Shown: positions 9,863 through 19,363 of the stretch, piece by piece | Layout: each line of letters opens with the position of its first letter | Numbering within the stretch: the stretch's first letter is position 1 | Source of the DNA: an uncultured Acetatifactor sp. | Lineage (GTDB): Bacteria > Bacillota > Clostridia > Lachnospirales > Lachnospiraceae | Length of the DNA stretch: 36,602 nt | Direction: 5' to 3' | Assembly: GCA_947588205.1 (NCBI GenBank) | Contig: CANPYG010000019.1 | Span: 1 to 36,602, forward strand | Program-made: the position numbers and the translations under genes | Notes under the pieces: model-generated | The model's database searches: none | The model's input: only the letters and a program-made list of their open reading frames with translations | Told to the model about the DNA's origin: nothing

Positions 9863-10293
9863 TGTTAATGCCAAAAAGAGTAAAGCGTCGTAAGCAGTTC
9901 CGCGGTACGATGGCTGGTAAAGCATTAAGAGGTAATACACTTACCTATGGCGAATTCGGTCTGGTTGCTGCTGAGCCTTGCTGGATCAAGTCTAATCAGA
10001 TTGAGGCAGCCCGTGTGGCCCTGACCCGTTATACGAAGCGTACCGGTAAGGTATGGATTAAGATTTTCCCTGATAAGCCGATCACAGCGAAGCCCGCTGA
10101 GACCCGTATGGGTTCCGGTAAAGGCGCTGTTGAGTACTGGGTAGCAGTTGTAAAGCCCGGACGCGTAATGTTTGAGATTGGCGGAATTCCGGAGAGTGAA
10201 GCCCGCGAAGCGTTGCGTCTTGCTATGCATAAGCTGCCGTGTAAATGTAAAGTCATTTCTAAAGCAGATTTGGAAGGCGGTGTATCAGAATGA
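9862..10293 (+). CDS. rplP: 50S ribosomal protein L16
   Basis: [30 protein letters not shown] overlap with rpsC. Confidence 0.98.
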   Translation: MLMPKRVKRRKQFRGTMAGKALRGNTLTYGEFGLVAAEPCWIKSNQIEAARVALTRYTKRTGKVWIKIFPDKPITAKPAETRMGSGKGAVEYWVAVVKPGRVMFEIGGIPESEAREALRLAMHKLPCKCKVISKADLEGGVSE

Positions 10294-10493
10294 AGACAAG
10301 CAGATTTGTTGAAGAATTAAAGACCAAATCCGAAGCAGAGCTGGCAAAGGAGCTGGTGGCTGCCAAAAAAGAACTTTTCAACCTGAGATTCCAGAACGCT
10401 ACCAATCAGCTGGATAATACGGCAAGGATCAAGGAAGTAAGAAAGAACATTGCCCGTATCCAGACTGTGATGACCGAGAAGGCAAGAGCTTAA
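10290..10493 (+). CDS. rpmC: 50S ribosomal protein L29
   Basis: [45 protein letters not shown] overlap. Confidence 0.97.
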   Translation: MKTSRFVEELKTKSEAELAKELVAAKKELFNLRFQNATNQLDNTARIKEVRKNIARIQTVMTEKARA

Positions 10494-10519
10494 GCGGCCC
10501 AGAAGAAAGGAGTTTAGTC

Positions 10520-10774
10520 GTGGAAAGAAATTTGAGAAAAACCCGTACTGGCAAGGTTACCAGTAATAAGATGGATAAAACGATCGTTGTTGCAATCGAA
10601 GAGCATGTGAAGCATCCGCTGTACAACAAGGTTGTGAAGAACACCTACAAGCTGAAGGCGCATGACGAGAACAACGAGTGTAACATCGGTGATACTGTTA
10701 AGGTGATGGAGACAAGGCCGCTGTCCAAGGATAAGAGATGGCGTCTTGTAGAGATCATAGAGAGAGCAAAATAA
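10520..10774 (+). CDS. rpsQ: 30S ribosomal protein S17
   Basis: [45 protein letters not shown] start. Confidence 0.97.
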   Translation: MERNLRKTRTGKVTSNKMDKTIVVAIEEHVKHPLYNKVVKNTYKLKAHDENNECNIGDTVKVMETRPLSKDKRWRLVEIIERAK

Positions 10775-10827
10775 TGTGTCCAGGCATGTTGTTCTGATAT
10801 GCCGGGAGACCTGGAAGGAGAAATAAC

Positions 10828-11196
10828 ATGATTCAGCAGGAAAGCAGACTTAAGGTTGCTGATAACACTGGCGCAAAGGAATTGCTCTGTATCCGTGTTA
10901 TGGGCGGCTCGACAAGAAGATATGCACAGATTGGTGATATTATAGTTGCTTCTGTTAAAGATGCAACACCAGGCGGCGTTGTAAAGAAGGGTGATGTTGT
11001 GAAGGCTGTTGTGGTGCGTACAGTCCGTGGCGCCCACCGCAAGGATGGCTCTTACATCAGGTTTGATGAGAACGCTGCAGTAATAATCAAGGATGATAAG
11101 ACTCCGAGAGGAACCCGTATCTTTGGGCCGGTTGCCAGAGAGCTTCGTGAGAAGCAGTTCATGAAGATCGTATCCCTGGCTCCGGAAGTATTATAG
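10828..11196 (+). CDS. rplN: 50S ribosomal protein L14
   Basis: [50 protein letters not shown]. Confidence 0.98.
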   Translation: MIQQESRLKVADNTGAKELLCIRVMGGSTRRYAQIGDIIVASVKDATPGGVVKKGDVVKAVVVRTVRGAHRKDGSYIRFDENAAVIIKDDKTPRGTRIFGPVARELREKQFMKIVSLAPEVL

Positions 11197-11207
11197 GGAG
11201 GTGCCGT

Positions 11208-11519
11208 ATGTCAACACTGAAAATTAAAAAAGGCGATACCGTGAAAGTAATCGCCGGCAAAGACAATGGGAAAGAAGGCAAAGTTCTTTCTGTACTTGGC
11301 AAAAAGGGCAAGGTCCTGGTAGAAGGCATCAACATGGTCACAAAGCATGCGAAGCCCTCTCAGGCAAATCCCAATGGCGGTATCATTCAGAAAGAAGCTC
11401 CTATCGATCTGTCTAACGTAATGTATGTCCACAAAGGAAAGGCCACCAGGATCGGCTTTAAGTTTGAGGGCGACAAGAAGGTTCGTTACGCGAAGTCAAC
11501 TGGTGAAGTGATCGACTAA
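11208..11519 (+). CDS. rplX: 50S ribosomal protein L24
   Basis: [48 protein letters not shown]. Confidence 0.97.
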   Translation: MSTLKIKKGDTVKVIAGKDNGKEGKVLSVLGKKGKVLVEGINMVTKHAKPSQANPNGGIIQKEAPIDLSNVMYVHKGKATRIGFKFEGDKKVRYAKSTGEVID

Positions 11520-11541
11520 TTGATAGGAAGGAGGAAAAAAA

Positions 11542-12084
11542 GTGAGCAGACTGAAAGATCTTTACACTACAGAGATTGTAGATGCAATGACCAAGAAATT
11601 TGGTTATAAGAATATCATGCAGGTTCCCAAGCTTGACAAGATCGTCGTAAACATGGGCGTCGGCGAAGCAAAGGAAAATGCTAAGGTTCTTGAGAATGCC
11701 GTAAAGGATATGGAGACCATTACCGGACAGAAGGCAGTGCTTACCACGGCGAAGAAGTCCGTTGCAAACTTCAAAATCCGTGAAGGCATGAAGATTGGAT
11801 GTAAGACCACATTGCGCGGTGAGAAGATGTATGAGTTCCTGGATCGTCTTGTGAATCTGGCTCTGCCCCGTGTGCGTGACTTCAGAGGTGTAAATCCCAA
11901 CTCCTTCGATGGAAGAGGCAATTATGCGCTTGGTATCAAGGAGCAGATCATTTTCCCCGAGATCGAGTACGATAAGATTGATAAGACCAGAGGCATGGAT
12001 ATCATTTTCGTAACGACGGCGAAAACCGATGAAGAAGCACGTGAGCTGTTGACCCTGTTCAACATGCCGTTCGCAAAACAATAA
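11542..12084 (+). CDS. rplE: 50S ribosomal protein L5
   Basis: [47 protein letters not shown] start after aaggaggaaaaaaa. Confidence 0.98.
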   Translation: MSRLKDLYTTEIVDAMTKKFGYKNIMQVPKLDKIVVNMGVGEAKENAKVLENAVKDMETITGQKAVLTTAKKSVANFKIREGMKIGCKTTLRGEKMYEFLDRLVNLALPRVRDFRGVNPNSFDGRGNYALGIKEQIIFPEIEYDKIDKTRGMDIIFVTTAKTDEEARELLTLFNMPFAKQ

Positions 12085-12098
12085 GGAGGTAAATTCGC

Positions 12099-12284
12099 AT
12101 GGCAAAAACATCTTTAAAGATTAAACAGCAGCGCAAGCCTAAGTTTTCCACACAGGCTTATACCCGCTGCAGAATTTGTGGCCGTCCACATGCTTACTTA
12201 AGAAAGTACGGAGTCTGCAGAGTTTGCTTCCGTGAGCTGGCATATAAGGGACAGATTCCCGGCATGAAGAAGGCGAGCTGGTAA
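12099..12284 (+). CDS. rpsZ: 30S ribosomal protein S14, zinc-binding type Z
   Basis: 61 aa with [38 protein letters not shown], two CxxC motifs. Confidence 0.96.
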   Translation: MAKTSLKIKQQRKPKFSTQAYTRCRICGRPHAYLRKYGVCRVCFRELAYKGQIPGMKKASW

Positions 12285-12286
12285 CA

Positions 12287-12333
12287 GGCTCCCGCAGAGC
12301 GGGAGCCCGAAGAATTCGCTTTGCGAATTCTTC
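12287..12333 (+). repeat. Hairpin pair after rpsZ: GGCTCCCGC-AGA-GCGGGAGCC + GAAGAATTCGC-TTT-GCGAATTCTTC
   Basis: Perfect stems 12287-12295/12299-12307 and 12309-12319/12323-12333. Confidence 0.85.
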
Positions 12334-12433
12334 CCCTGGGCTTTTTAAGCTGGGTGGTGAATAAGGTATTCTTCATGGGTTGAACGGAAGGCTGATGTTA
12401 TAAGAGGTCAAGAGAATTAAGGAGGAAGTCATA

Positions 12434-12835
12434 ATGACAATGAGCGATCCTATTGCAGATATGCTTACAAGAATCCGTAATGCAATCTCTGCAAAACACG
12501 ATACAGTTGATGTTCCTGCTTCCAGGATGAAGTTAGCAATCGCAGACATCCTTCAGGAAGAGGGTTATATTAAGAAGTATGATGTGATTGAGGAAGGAAG
12601 CTTCAAGACCATTCATATTGAACTGAAGTATGGCGCCAATAAGAACGAGAGAATCATTTCCGGCATCAAGAGAATCTCCAAGCCTGGACTGCGTGTCTAT
12701 GCAGGCAAGGAGGATATGCCCAAGGTATTGGGTGGAATGGGGATTGCCATCATTTCTACTAACCAGGGCGTAATCACAGATAAGAAGGCAAGAGAGCTGG
12801 GCGTAGGCGGCGAAGTGCTGGCGTTTGTCTGGTAA
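12434..12835 (+). CDS. rpsH: 30S ribosomal protein S8
   Basis: [46 protein letters not shown]. Confidence 0.98.
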   Translation: MTMSDPIADMLTRIRNAISAKHDTVDVPASRMKLAIADILQEEGYIKKYDVIEEGSFKTIHIELKYGANKNERIISGIKRISKPGLRVYAGKEDMPKVLGGMGIAIISTNQGVITDKKARELGVGGEVLAFVW

Positions 12836-12837
12836 AA

Positions 12838-12888
12838 CGACGAATGCGATGCATTCGTCGAGAAGAATTCGCATAATGCGAATTCTTC
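12838..12888 (+). repeat. Hairpin pair after rpsH: CGACGAATGC-GAT-GCATTCGTCG + GAAGAATTCGCA-TAA-TGCGAATTCTTC
   Basis: Perfect stems 12838-12847/12851-12860 and 12862-12873/12877-12888. Confidence 0.85.
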
Positions 12889-12898
12889 CCTGGAATTG

Positions 12899-12980
12899 AG
12901 GAGATTCGCTTTACGCGAATTCTTCCTGCGGAAGGTTTGAAGTCAGGGGATTGAAAGATTTGCTTTACGCGAATTCTTCC
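12899..12980 (+). repeat. Two further degenerate copies of the GATTCGC..GCGAATTCTTCC element
   Basis: gagattcgctttacgcgaattcttcc (12901-) and agatttgctttacgcgaattcttcc (ending about 12980). Confidence 0.75.
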
Positions 12981-13038
12981 CCGGAATCAAGGAAATTTAA
13001 AAACATTAGATCCCATAATTATTATAGGAGGTACGGGC

Positions 13039-13581
13039 ATGTCACGTATAGGTAGAATGCCAATCGCGATTCCTGCAGGCGTAACTGTAGAGGTCGCAGA
13101 AAATAATAAGGTGACCGTGAAAGGTCCCAAGGGAACTCTGGAGAGAGTTCTTCCTGCTGAGATGACGATCACAGTAGAAGGCGCTACGGTTCATGTAGCA
13201 AGACCCAATGATTTAAAGAAGATGAAGTCCCTGCACGGTCTGACCAGAAGCCTGATCCACAATATGGTGGTGGGCGTTACGGAAGGCTACCAGAAGCGGC
13301 TGGAGATCAACGGTGTTGGTTATAGGGCTGCTAAGGCCGGTAAGGTTCTGACCTTATCCCTGGGTTTTTCCCATCCGGTAGAGATGACCGATCCGGAAGG
13401 CATTGAGACTGTTCTGGAAGGACAGAACGTCATTATCGTGAAGGGTATCGACAAAGAAAAGGTTGGCCAATTCGCAGCTGATATCAGAGACAAGAAGAGA
13501 CCTGAGCCTTATAAGGGCAAGGGTATCAAGTATGCTGATGAAGTGATCAGACGTAAAGTTGGTAAGACTGGTAAGAAATAA
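13039..13581 (+). CDS. rplF: 50S ribosomal protein L6
   Basis: [44 protein letters not shown]. Confidence 0.98.
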   Translation: MSRIGRMPIAIPAGVTVEVAENNKVTVKGPKGTLERVLPAEMTITVEGATVHVARPNDLKKMKSLHGLTRSLIHNMVVGVTEGYQKRLEINGVGYRAAKAGKVLTLSLGFSHPVEMTDPEGIETVLEGQNVIIVKGIDKEKVGQFAADIRDKKRPEPYKGKGIKYADEVIRRKVGKTGKK

Positions 13582-13595
13582 CAGATAAGGAGAGT

Positions 13596-13970
13596 ATGAA
13601 GATGGTTAGCAAGGAATCAAGACAAAAGGTTCGTATGAAAAAGCATTTGAGAATTCGTAACCGCTTCAGCGGCACTGCCGAAAGACCCCGTCTTGCAGTG
13701 TTTAGGAGCAATAATCATATGTATGCTCAAATTATCGACGATACAGTTGGCAATACTCTGGTAGCGGCCTCCACTCTTGAGAAAGAGGTAAAGGCTGAGC
13801 TTGAGAAAACCAATAACGTTGAAGCAGCAGCATATTTGGGAACAGTGATTGCCAAGAGGGCAGTCGAAAAGGGTATCAAGAAAGTTGTTTTTGACAGAGG
13901 CGGCTTTATATACCACGGTAAGATCGCAGCATTAGCTGATGCGGCCAGAGAAGCTGGCTTAGAATTCTAA
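13596..13970 (+). CDS. rplR: 50S ribosomal protein L18
   Basis: [35 protein letters not shown]-type protein; start ATG 13596 or 13602. Confidence 0.97.
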   Translation: MKMVSKESRQKVRMKKHLRIRNRFSGTAERPRLAVFRSNNHMYAQIIDDTVGNTLVAASTLEKEVKAELEKTNNVEAAAYLGTVIAKRAVEKGIKKVVFDRGGFIYHGKIAALADAAREAGLEF

Positions 13971-13986
13971 GAGAGGAGATCAAACC

Positions 13987-14496
13987 ATGAGACGTACAAT
14001 CATAGATCCGAGCCAGTTTGAACTGAACGACAAGGTTGTTGCCATCAAGAGCGTGTCCAAGACGGTAAAGGGCGGCCGTAACAGGCGTTTTACCGCATTG
14101 GTAGTAGTTGGGGACGGGAATGGTCATGTCGGCGCTGGACTGGGCAAGGCTGTTGAAATCCCGGAAGCGATCCGCAAAGGCAAGGAGGATGCCACCAAGC
14201 ATCTTATCGAGATCGCCATGGATGAGAATCATTCTATCACACATGATTTCATTGGTAACTTTGGTTCTTCCACCGTGCTTTTAAAGAAGGCTCCCGAAGG
14301 TACCGGCATTATTGCAGGAGGTCCTGCGCGTGTCGTTTGCGAGCTGGCAGGGATTAAGAATATCCGTACCAAGTCCCTGGGCTCTAACAACAAGCAGAAT
14401 GTCGTACTTGCAACAATCTCCGGTTTAAGCCAGTTGAAGGCTCCAGAAGAGGTCGCTAAGAGCCGCGGTAAATCTGTAGATGAGATTTTTGCTTAA
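13987..14496 (+). CDS. rpsE: 30S ribosomal protein S5
   Basis: [53 protein letters not shown]. Confidence 0.98.
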   Translation: MRRTIIDPSQFELNDKVVAIKSVSKTVKGGRNRRFTALVVVGDGNGHVGAGLGKAVEIPEAIRKGKEDATKHLIEIAMDENHSITHDFIGNFGSSTVLLKKAPEGTGIIAGGPARVVCELAGIKNIRTKSLGSNNKQNVVLATISGLSQLKAPEEVAKSRGKSVDEIFA

Positions 14497-14525
14497 AAGC
14501 AGGTGAACTGGAAAGGAGAATTACA

Positions 14526-14711
14526 ATGGCAGAGAAAATGTTGAAGATCACTTTGGTAAAGTCCACCATTGGTGCCGTACCGAAGAACAGAAAGACTGTG
14601 GAATCTATGGGGCTTCGCAAGCTGAATAAGTCTATTATCCTTCCCGATAACGAAGCTACAAGAGGACAGATTCGTCAGATTAGTCACTTAATTAAAGTTG
14701 AAGAAGTATAA
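14526..14711 (+). CDS. rpmD: 50S ribosomal protein L30
   Basis: LKITLVKSTIGAVPKNRKTVESMGLRKLNKSIILPD. Confidence 0.97.
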   Translation: MAEKMLKITLVKSTIGAVPKNRKTVESMGLRKLNKSIILPDNEATRGQIRQISHLIKVEEV

Positions 14712-14732
14712 TTAGACAAGGAGGTGTGAGGA

Positions 14733-15185
14733 ATGGATTTATCCAATTTAAGACCTGCTGAGGGTTCCAAACACAGCGATAATTTCAGAAGAGGCCGTGG
14801 ACATGGTTCAGGCAACGGTAAGACTGCCGGTAAGGGCCATAAGGGTCAGAAAGCCCGTTCTGGAGCTCCGAGGATCGGTTTTGAAGGCGGACAGATGCCT
14901 TTATACAGACGACTTCCCAAGAGAGGTTTCAAGAACAGAAACGCGAAGAAGATCATTTCTATCAATATCAGCGAGCTGGAAGTTTTTGAAAACGATACGG
15001 TAGTGGACGTCAAGGCTTTGATGGAGAGAGGTATCGTTAAGATCGGAAAGCTCGATCCGGCTGATGGTGTAAAGATACTTGGAAACGGAGATTTAACCAA
15101 AAAGCTTACTGTTAAGGCAAATGCTTTCAGTGCTTCCGCAAAGGAGAAGATTGAAGCTCTTGGTGGAACTGCAGAGGTGATGTAA
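14733..15185 (+). CDS. rplO: 50S ribosomal protein L15
   Basis: [44 protein letters not shown]. Confidence 0.98.
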   Translation: MDLSNLRPAEGSKHSDNFRRGRGHGSGNGKTAGKGHKGQKARSGAPRIGFEGGQMPLYRRLPKRGFKNRNAKKIISINISELEVFENDTVVDVKALMERGIVKIGKLDPADGVKILGNGDLTKKLTVKANAFSASAKEKIEALGGTAEVM

Positions 15186-16505
15186 ATGTTTAACACCCTG
15201 AAAAATGCGTTTAAAATTGTTGAAATCAGAAAAAAGATATTATTTACCCTCGGAATGCTGGTTGTGATCCGTATTGGATCACAGCTGCCCGTTCCGGGAA
15301 TTAATACCGCTTTCTTCCAGCAGTGGTTCGCCTCCCAGGCGGGAGATTTCAGTTTCTTTAACGCGATTACTGGTGGTTCTTTTGAGAATATGTCTATCCT
15401 GGCATTGAACATCAGCCCGTATATCACATCCTCAATCATCATGCAGCTGCTCACAATAGCGATTCCTAAGCTGGAGGAGATGCAGAGGGATGGGAACGAA
15501 GGAAGAAAGAAGATTGTTGCGATTACCAGATATGTGACGATTGGACTTTCCCTGATTCATTCTGCCGCCATGGCGATCGGCTTCGGCCGTCAGGGGCTTC
15601 TCACGAATTTCAATGCGCTGAGTGTTATCACGGCAATTGTAACGCTGACGGCAGGTAGTGCATTCCTGATGTGGGTTGGTGAGAGAATCACTGAGAATGG
15701 TATCGGAAACGGTATTTCTATTGTGCTGGTCATCAATATTATTTCCAGACTGCCGTCGGATATCGGCAATCTGTTCCAGAAGTTCGTGATCAGCAAATTT
15801 GATACGGCGCCGGCAACGGCAATCCTTGCGGTCGTGATTATTTTCGCGATCATCATTGGTATGGTAGTGCTGGTAATCATCTTAAATGACGGTATCCGCA
15901 AGATTCCGGTACAGTATGCAAAGAAGATGCAGGGAAGAAAGATGGTTGGGGGGCAGACCTCCAATATTCCGCTGCGGGTGAATACTGCGGGCGTGATCCC
16001 TGTTATTTTCGCACAGTCCATCCTGCAGTTCCCGATCATCATCTGTTCCTTTGTGGGTTATCAGGGAACGGGTTTCTGGGGGGCAATCCTTGCGGGAATG
16101 AACAGCTCCAACTGGTGTAATCCCAACAGACCATGGTATACGGTCGGTATGCTGGTATATGTTGTATTGATCGTATTCTTTGCATATTTTTATACCTCTA
16201 TAACCTTCAATCCTTTGATGGTGGCCGATAATATGAAGAAGCAGGGCGGCTTTATCCCGGGTATCAGACCGGGCGCGCCGACCAGCGAATATCTGACCAG
16301 GGTGCTCAATTATATCGTATTCATCGGTGCGGTAGGGCTTACGATCGTGGCCGTGCTTCCGTACATCTTCAACGGTGTATTCGGCGCGAGCGTGTCTTTC
16401 GGCGGCACCAGCCTGATCATTATCGTGAGCGTAATCCTTGAGACGATGAAGCAGGTCGAGTCACAGATGCTGGTTCGTAACTATAAGGGATTTTTAAATG
16501 ATTAA
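15186..16505 (+). CDS. secY: Preprotein translocase subunit SecY
   Basis: MLVVIRIGSQLPVPGINTAFFQQW..GNGISIVLVINIISRLP..FNPLMVADNMKKQGGFIPGIRPG. Confidence 0.98.
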   Translation: MFNTLKNAFKIVEIRKKILFTLGMLVVIRIGSQLPVPGINTAFFQQWFASQAGDFSFFNAITGGSFENMSILALNISPYITSSIIMQLLTIAIPKLEEMQRDGNEGRKKIVAITRYVTIGLSLIHSAAMAIGFGRQGLLTNFNALSVITAIVTLTAGSAFLMWVGERITENGIGNGISIVLVINIISRLPSDIGNLFQKFVISKFDTAPATAILAVVIIFAIIIGMVVLVIILNDGIRKIPVQYAKKMQGRKMVGGQTSNIPLRVNTAGVIPVIFAQSILQFPIIICSFVGYQGTGFWGAILAGMNSSNWCNPNRPWYTVGMLVYVVLIVFFAYFYTSITFNPLMVADNMKKQGGFIPGIRPGAPTSEYLTRVLNYIVFIGAVGLTIVAVLPYIFNGVFGASVSFGGTSLIIIVSVILETMKQVESQMLVRNYKGFLND

Positions 16506-16533
16506 TTGCGAGACTGATATGTTATGAAATTAT

Positions 16534-16561
16534 GCCCGGACCACATTTGAATGGTTCGGGC
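16534..16561 (+). promoter_or_regulatory. Hairpin between secY and adk (possible attenuator or processing site)
   Basis: GCCCGGACC/GGTTCGGGC, 9 bp with one G-U, 10-nt loop; no adjacent U tract. Confidence 0.4.
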
Positions 16562-16665
16562 GTAATTTGCAGTTTTAATATGAGGATGATGTCCATGCTG
16601 CCATAGGCGGCAGGGCCTGTGACAGGGCTGGGCAGAGAGGGTTCTTCATAGAATGGAGGAACAGA

Positions 16666-17310
16666 ATGAAAATCATTATGTTAGGGGCACCGGGCGCAGG
16701 AAAGGGCACACAGGCAATTATGATTGCGGAGAAGTATGGAATTCCCCATGTGTCCACAGGCGATATCTTCCGCGCTAATATTAAGAACGGCACCGAGCTG
16801 GGCAAAGAAGCGAAAAAGTACATGGACCAGGGGCTCCTGGTTCCCGATGAGCTGACAGTGAAGATTCTGCTGGACCGTGTGGCGAAGGATGATTGTAAGA
16901 ACGGTTATGTGCTGGACGGGTTTCCGCGTACCATTCCCCAGGCGGAGGTGCTGGACCGTGCGCTCGGCGAGATGAACGATGCCATCGACGTGGCTGTAAA
17001 CGTAGATGTTCCCGATGAAAGTATCATCAGAAGAATGTCAGGCAGGCGGGCCTGTCTGTCCTGCGGGGCAACTTATCATATAGAGCATGTTCCTCCTAAG
17101 AAAGAAGGAATTTGTGATCATTGCGGTCAGCCGCTTGTGCTCCGGGATGACGATAAGCCCGAGACTGTCCAGAACAGACTGAAGGTCTATCATGAGCAGA
17201 CCCAGCCCTTGATCGACTATTATACCGGAAAGGGCATCTTACGTACAGTGGACGGGACACAGAGTATGAACGATGTGTTCGCCGCAATTGTGGAGATTCT
17301 GGAGAAATAA
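16666..17310 (+). CDS. adk: Adenylate kinase (Zn-binding LID type)
   Basis: MKIIMLGAPGAGKGTQAIMIAEKYGIPHVSTGDIFR; LID with CLSCGATYH..CDHCGQPL. Confidence 0.98.
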   Translation: MKIIMLGAPGAGKGTQAIMIAEKYGIPHVSTGDIFRANIKNGTELGKEAKKYMDQGLLVPDELTVKILLDRVAKDDCKNGYVLDGFPRTIPQAEVLDRALGEMNDAIDVAVNVDVPDESIIRRMSGRRACLSCGATYHIEHVPPKKEGICDHCGQPLVLRDDDKPETVQNRLKVYHEQTQPLIDYYTGKGILRTVDGTQSMNDVFAAIVEILEK

Positions 17311-17311
17311 A

Positions 17312-18064
17312 ATGGCCATCACGATCAAATCAGAACGGGAAATTGCGTTGATGCGGGAATCCTGCAGATTGCTGGCAATTGTGCATAAGGAGCTGGAGGA
17401 AGCGGTCCGCCCGGGAATCTCCACCTGGGAGATCGATGAGCTTGGCGAAAAGATGATCCGCAAAATGGGATGTGTGCCTAATTTTAAAAATTATAACGGG
17501 TATCCCGCCAGTATTTGTGTCTCAGTAAATGATGAAGTGGTCCATGGAATCCCGAGCAAAAAGAGGATCCTGCAGGAGGGCGATATCGTCAGCCTCGATG
17601 CCGGGCTTATTTACAGAGGCTATCATTCGGATGCTGCCAGGACGCATGGCGTGGGAAAGATCAGCCGGGAAGCGGAAAAGCTGATCGATGTGACGAGGGC
17701 GAGCTTTTTTGCCGGAATTAAGATGGCAAGGGCGGGCAATCACCTTCATGATATTTCCAATGCCATCGATGCATATGTGAAGCCCTTCGGATATGGAATT
17801 GTAAGGGATCTGGTAGGGCATGGCATCGGCACACATCTGCACGAGGATCCCGAGATCCCAAATTTCAGACAGATAAAGCGGGGGCCGAAGCTCCGCCCCG
17901 GTATGACCCTTGCGGTGGAACCCATGATCAATATGGGCAGGGCAGATGTGGTCTGGATGGATGATGACTGGACTGTGGTGACAATGGATGGCAGCTGGTC
18001 CGCGCATTATGAGAATACGATCCTGATCACGGACGGGGAACCGGAGATCCTGACCTTATACTGA
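17312..18064 (+). CDS. map: Type I methionyl aminopeptidase
   Basis: MAITIKSEREIALMRESCRLLAIVHKELEEAVRPGIST..GHGIGTHLHEDPEIPNF..GMTLAVEPM; internal start at 17312. Confidence 0.97.
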   Translation: MAITIKSEREIALMRESCRLLAIVHKELEEAVRPGISTWEIDELGEKMIRKMGCVPNFKNYNGYPASICVSVNDEVVHGIPSKKRILQEGDIVSLDAGLIYRGYHSDAARTHGVGKISREAEKLIDVTRASFFAGIKMARAGNHLHDISNAIDAYVKPFGYGIVRDLVGHGIGTHLHEDPEIPNFRQIKRGPKLRPGMTLAVEPMINMGRADVVWMDDDWTVVTMDGSWSAHYENTILITDGEPEILTLY

Positions 18065-18123
18065 TAGGAAACAGACTGGGCGGAAAAAAGTCCGGGTTCC
18101 GTGCCGGGGCGGTCTGCGGCCCA

Positions 18124-18215
18124 GAATGCAGAAGACGGTCGGAATGCAGGGGGCAGTTCAGAATGAGGACGGCTGCCGGAATACAAACAGCCGCCCAGAA
18201 TGCGGAGGGCGCAGG
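18124..18215. repeat. Degenerate 18/19-nt repeat (gaatgc core, five units) in the map-KOW gap
   Basis: gaat(g/a) cores at 18124, 18142, 18161, 18179, 18198 (spacing 18, 19, 18, 19). Confidence 0.5.
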
Positions 18216-18262
18216 CCCGGTGAGGGAAAAGACGTGTTTCAGGCGAAGATCAGGAGAAGACG

Positions 18263-18538
18263 ATGACAGGAAGAATTGTGATTTCCAGGGCGGGACATGA
18301 TAAGGGCAGCATATATGTTGTGATTTCCTGTAACGGGGGCCTTCTTTCTTTGGCGGATGGGCGGCTGAAAAGAACCGATAATCCCAAACGAAAAAACAGG
18401 AAGCATGTCCAGCTTACAAACTGCAGCGTGGACCGGGAGTTGTTGGAGGCGATCCAGAACGGGGTTCCCCATCTGGATGACCGGATCAAATATGCGGTCA
18501 AGTGCTACAGGAAGCTTATAACAGATACAAACTCGTGA
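18263..18538 (+). CDS. KOW domain-containing small RNA-binding protein (L14e/L27e-like)
   Basis: 91 aa, GRIVISRAGHDKGSIYVVISCNGGLLSLADGRLKRTDNPKRKNRKHVQ; located between map and infA; SD aggagaagacgATG. Confidence 0.8.
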   Translation: MTGRIVISRAGHDKGSIYVVISCNGGLLSLADGRLKRTDNPKRKNRKHVQLTNCSVDRELLEAIQNGVPHLDDRIKYAVKCYRKLITDTNS

Positions 18539-18590
18539 CCGGTACGTATTAATAATCTATGCAACGCAAAACCAATAATGGAGGGTATTT

Positions 18591-18809
18591 ATGTCAAAAA
18601 GTGATGTAATCGAAATCGAAGGAACTGTTGTGGAGAAGCTGCCCAATACCATGTTTCAGGTGGAGCTGGAGAACGGACACCGCGTACTTGCCCATATCAG
18701 CGGAAAGCTGCGCCAGAATTTCATCCGTATCCTTCCGGGCGATAAGGTGACCCTGGAGCTGTCCCCCTATGACCTGAGCAAGGGACGCATTATTTGGAGA
18801 GATAAATAA
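18591..18809 (+). CDS. infA: Translation initiation factor IF-1
   Basis: [67 protein letters not shown]. Confidence 0.98.
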   Translation: MSKSDVIEIEGTVVEKLPNTMFQVELENGHRVLAHISGKLRQNFIRILPGDKVTLELSPYDLSKGRIIWRDK

Positions 18810-18817
18810 AAAAGTGC

Positions 18818-18846
18818 TTGCAATCCGAATTTTTCCGTGTTATAAT
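18818..18846 (+). promoter_or_regulatory. Internal sigma-A-like promoter upstream of rpmJ (TTGCAA-17-TATAAT)
   Basis: TTGCAA 18818-18823, exactly 17 nt, TATAAT 18841-18846. Confidence 0.6.
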
Positions 18847-18878
18847 GAGAAACGGTCTTTTTGAAAGGAGGATTTAAG

Positions 18879-18992
18879 ATGAAGGTTAGATCATCAGTAA
18901 AGCCTATTTGCGAAAAGTGCAAAGTAATCAAGAGAAAAGGACGCATCATGATTATCTGTGAGAATCCCAAGCACAAGCAGAGACAAGGATAA
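18879..18992 (+). CDS. rpmJ: 50S ribosomal protein L36
   Basis: Read by eye (below the ORF-track length cutoff): [39 protein letters not shown] gaaaggagg. Confidence 0.97.
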   Translation: MKVRSSVKPICEKCKVIKRKGRIMIICENPKHKQRQG

Positions 18993-19363
18993 TCACCGGC
19001 CGACATGAATCATGTCAGGTGTGTGGGTTCCTGTCTAAGCGTTGTGTGCGGCTGATTCGTAGAAGTTGATTTCGTAAGTCTGAAAATGAAAATAATTCTA
19101 TGATTAACATAATGTAGCTTGTGGGCAGCCCTGTGCTTCTCATAAGTAAGACGGAGCTTGCGGGAGATTACTTGTTGATACTGTGAAGGACGCTGTTACC
19201 GCTGTAACGGGCGGGAAGCCGCGGAGTAACAGAAAGATCGGATATGTGTCCGGTTGGGTGAAGGCCCCAATCAATTAGTAACAATGGTATCCGCGCAGGA
19301 GGATGTGCCGGTAGACAGACCAGGCGGCACTTGTGCGGAACAAAGAAAATGGAGGAAACGTAA
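18993..19363 (+). promoter_or_regulatory. Long, potentially structured leader before rpsM
   Basis: 371-nt non-coding gap; CTGTTAC (19193-19199) can pair with GTAACAG (19226-19232), or its GTTAC with GTAAC (19204-19208). Confidence 0.4.
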
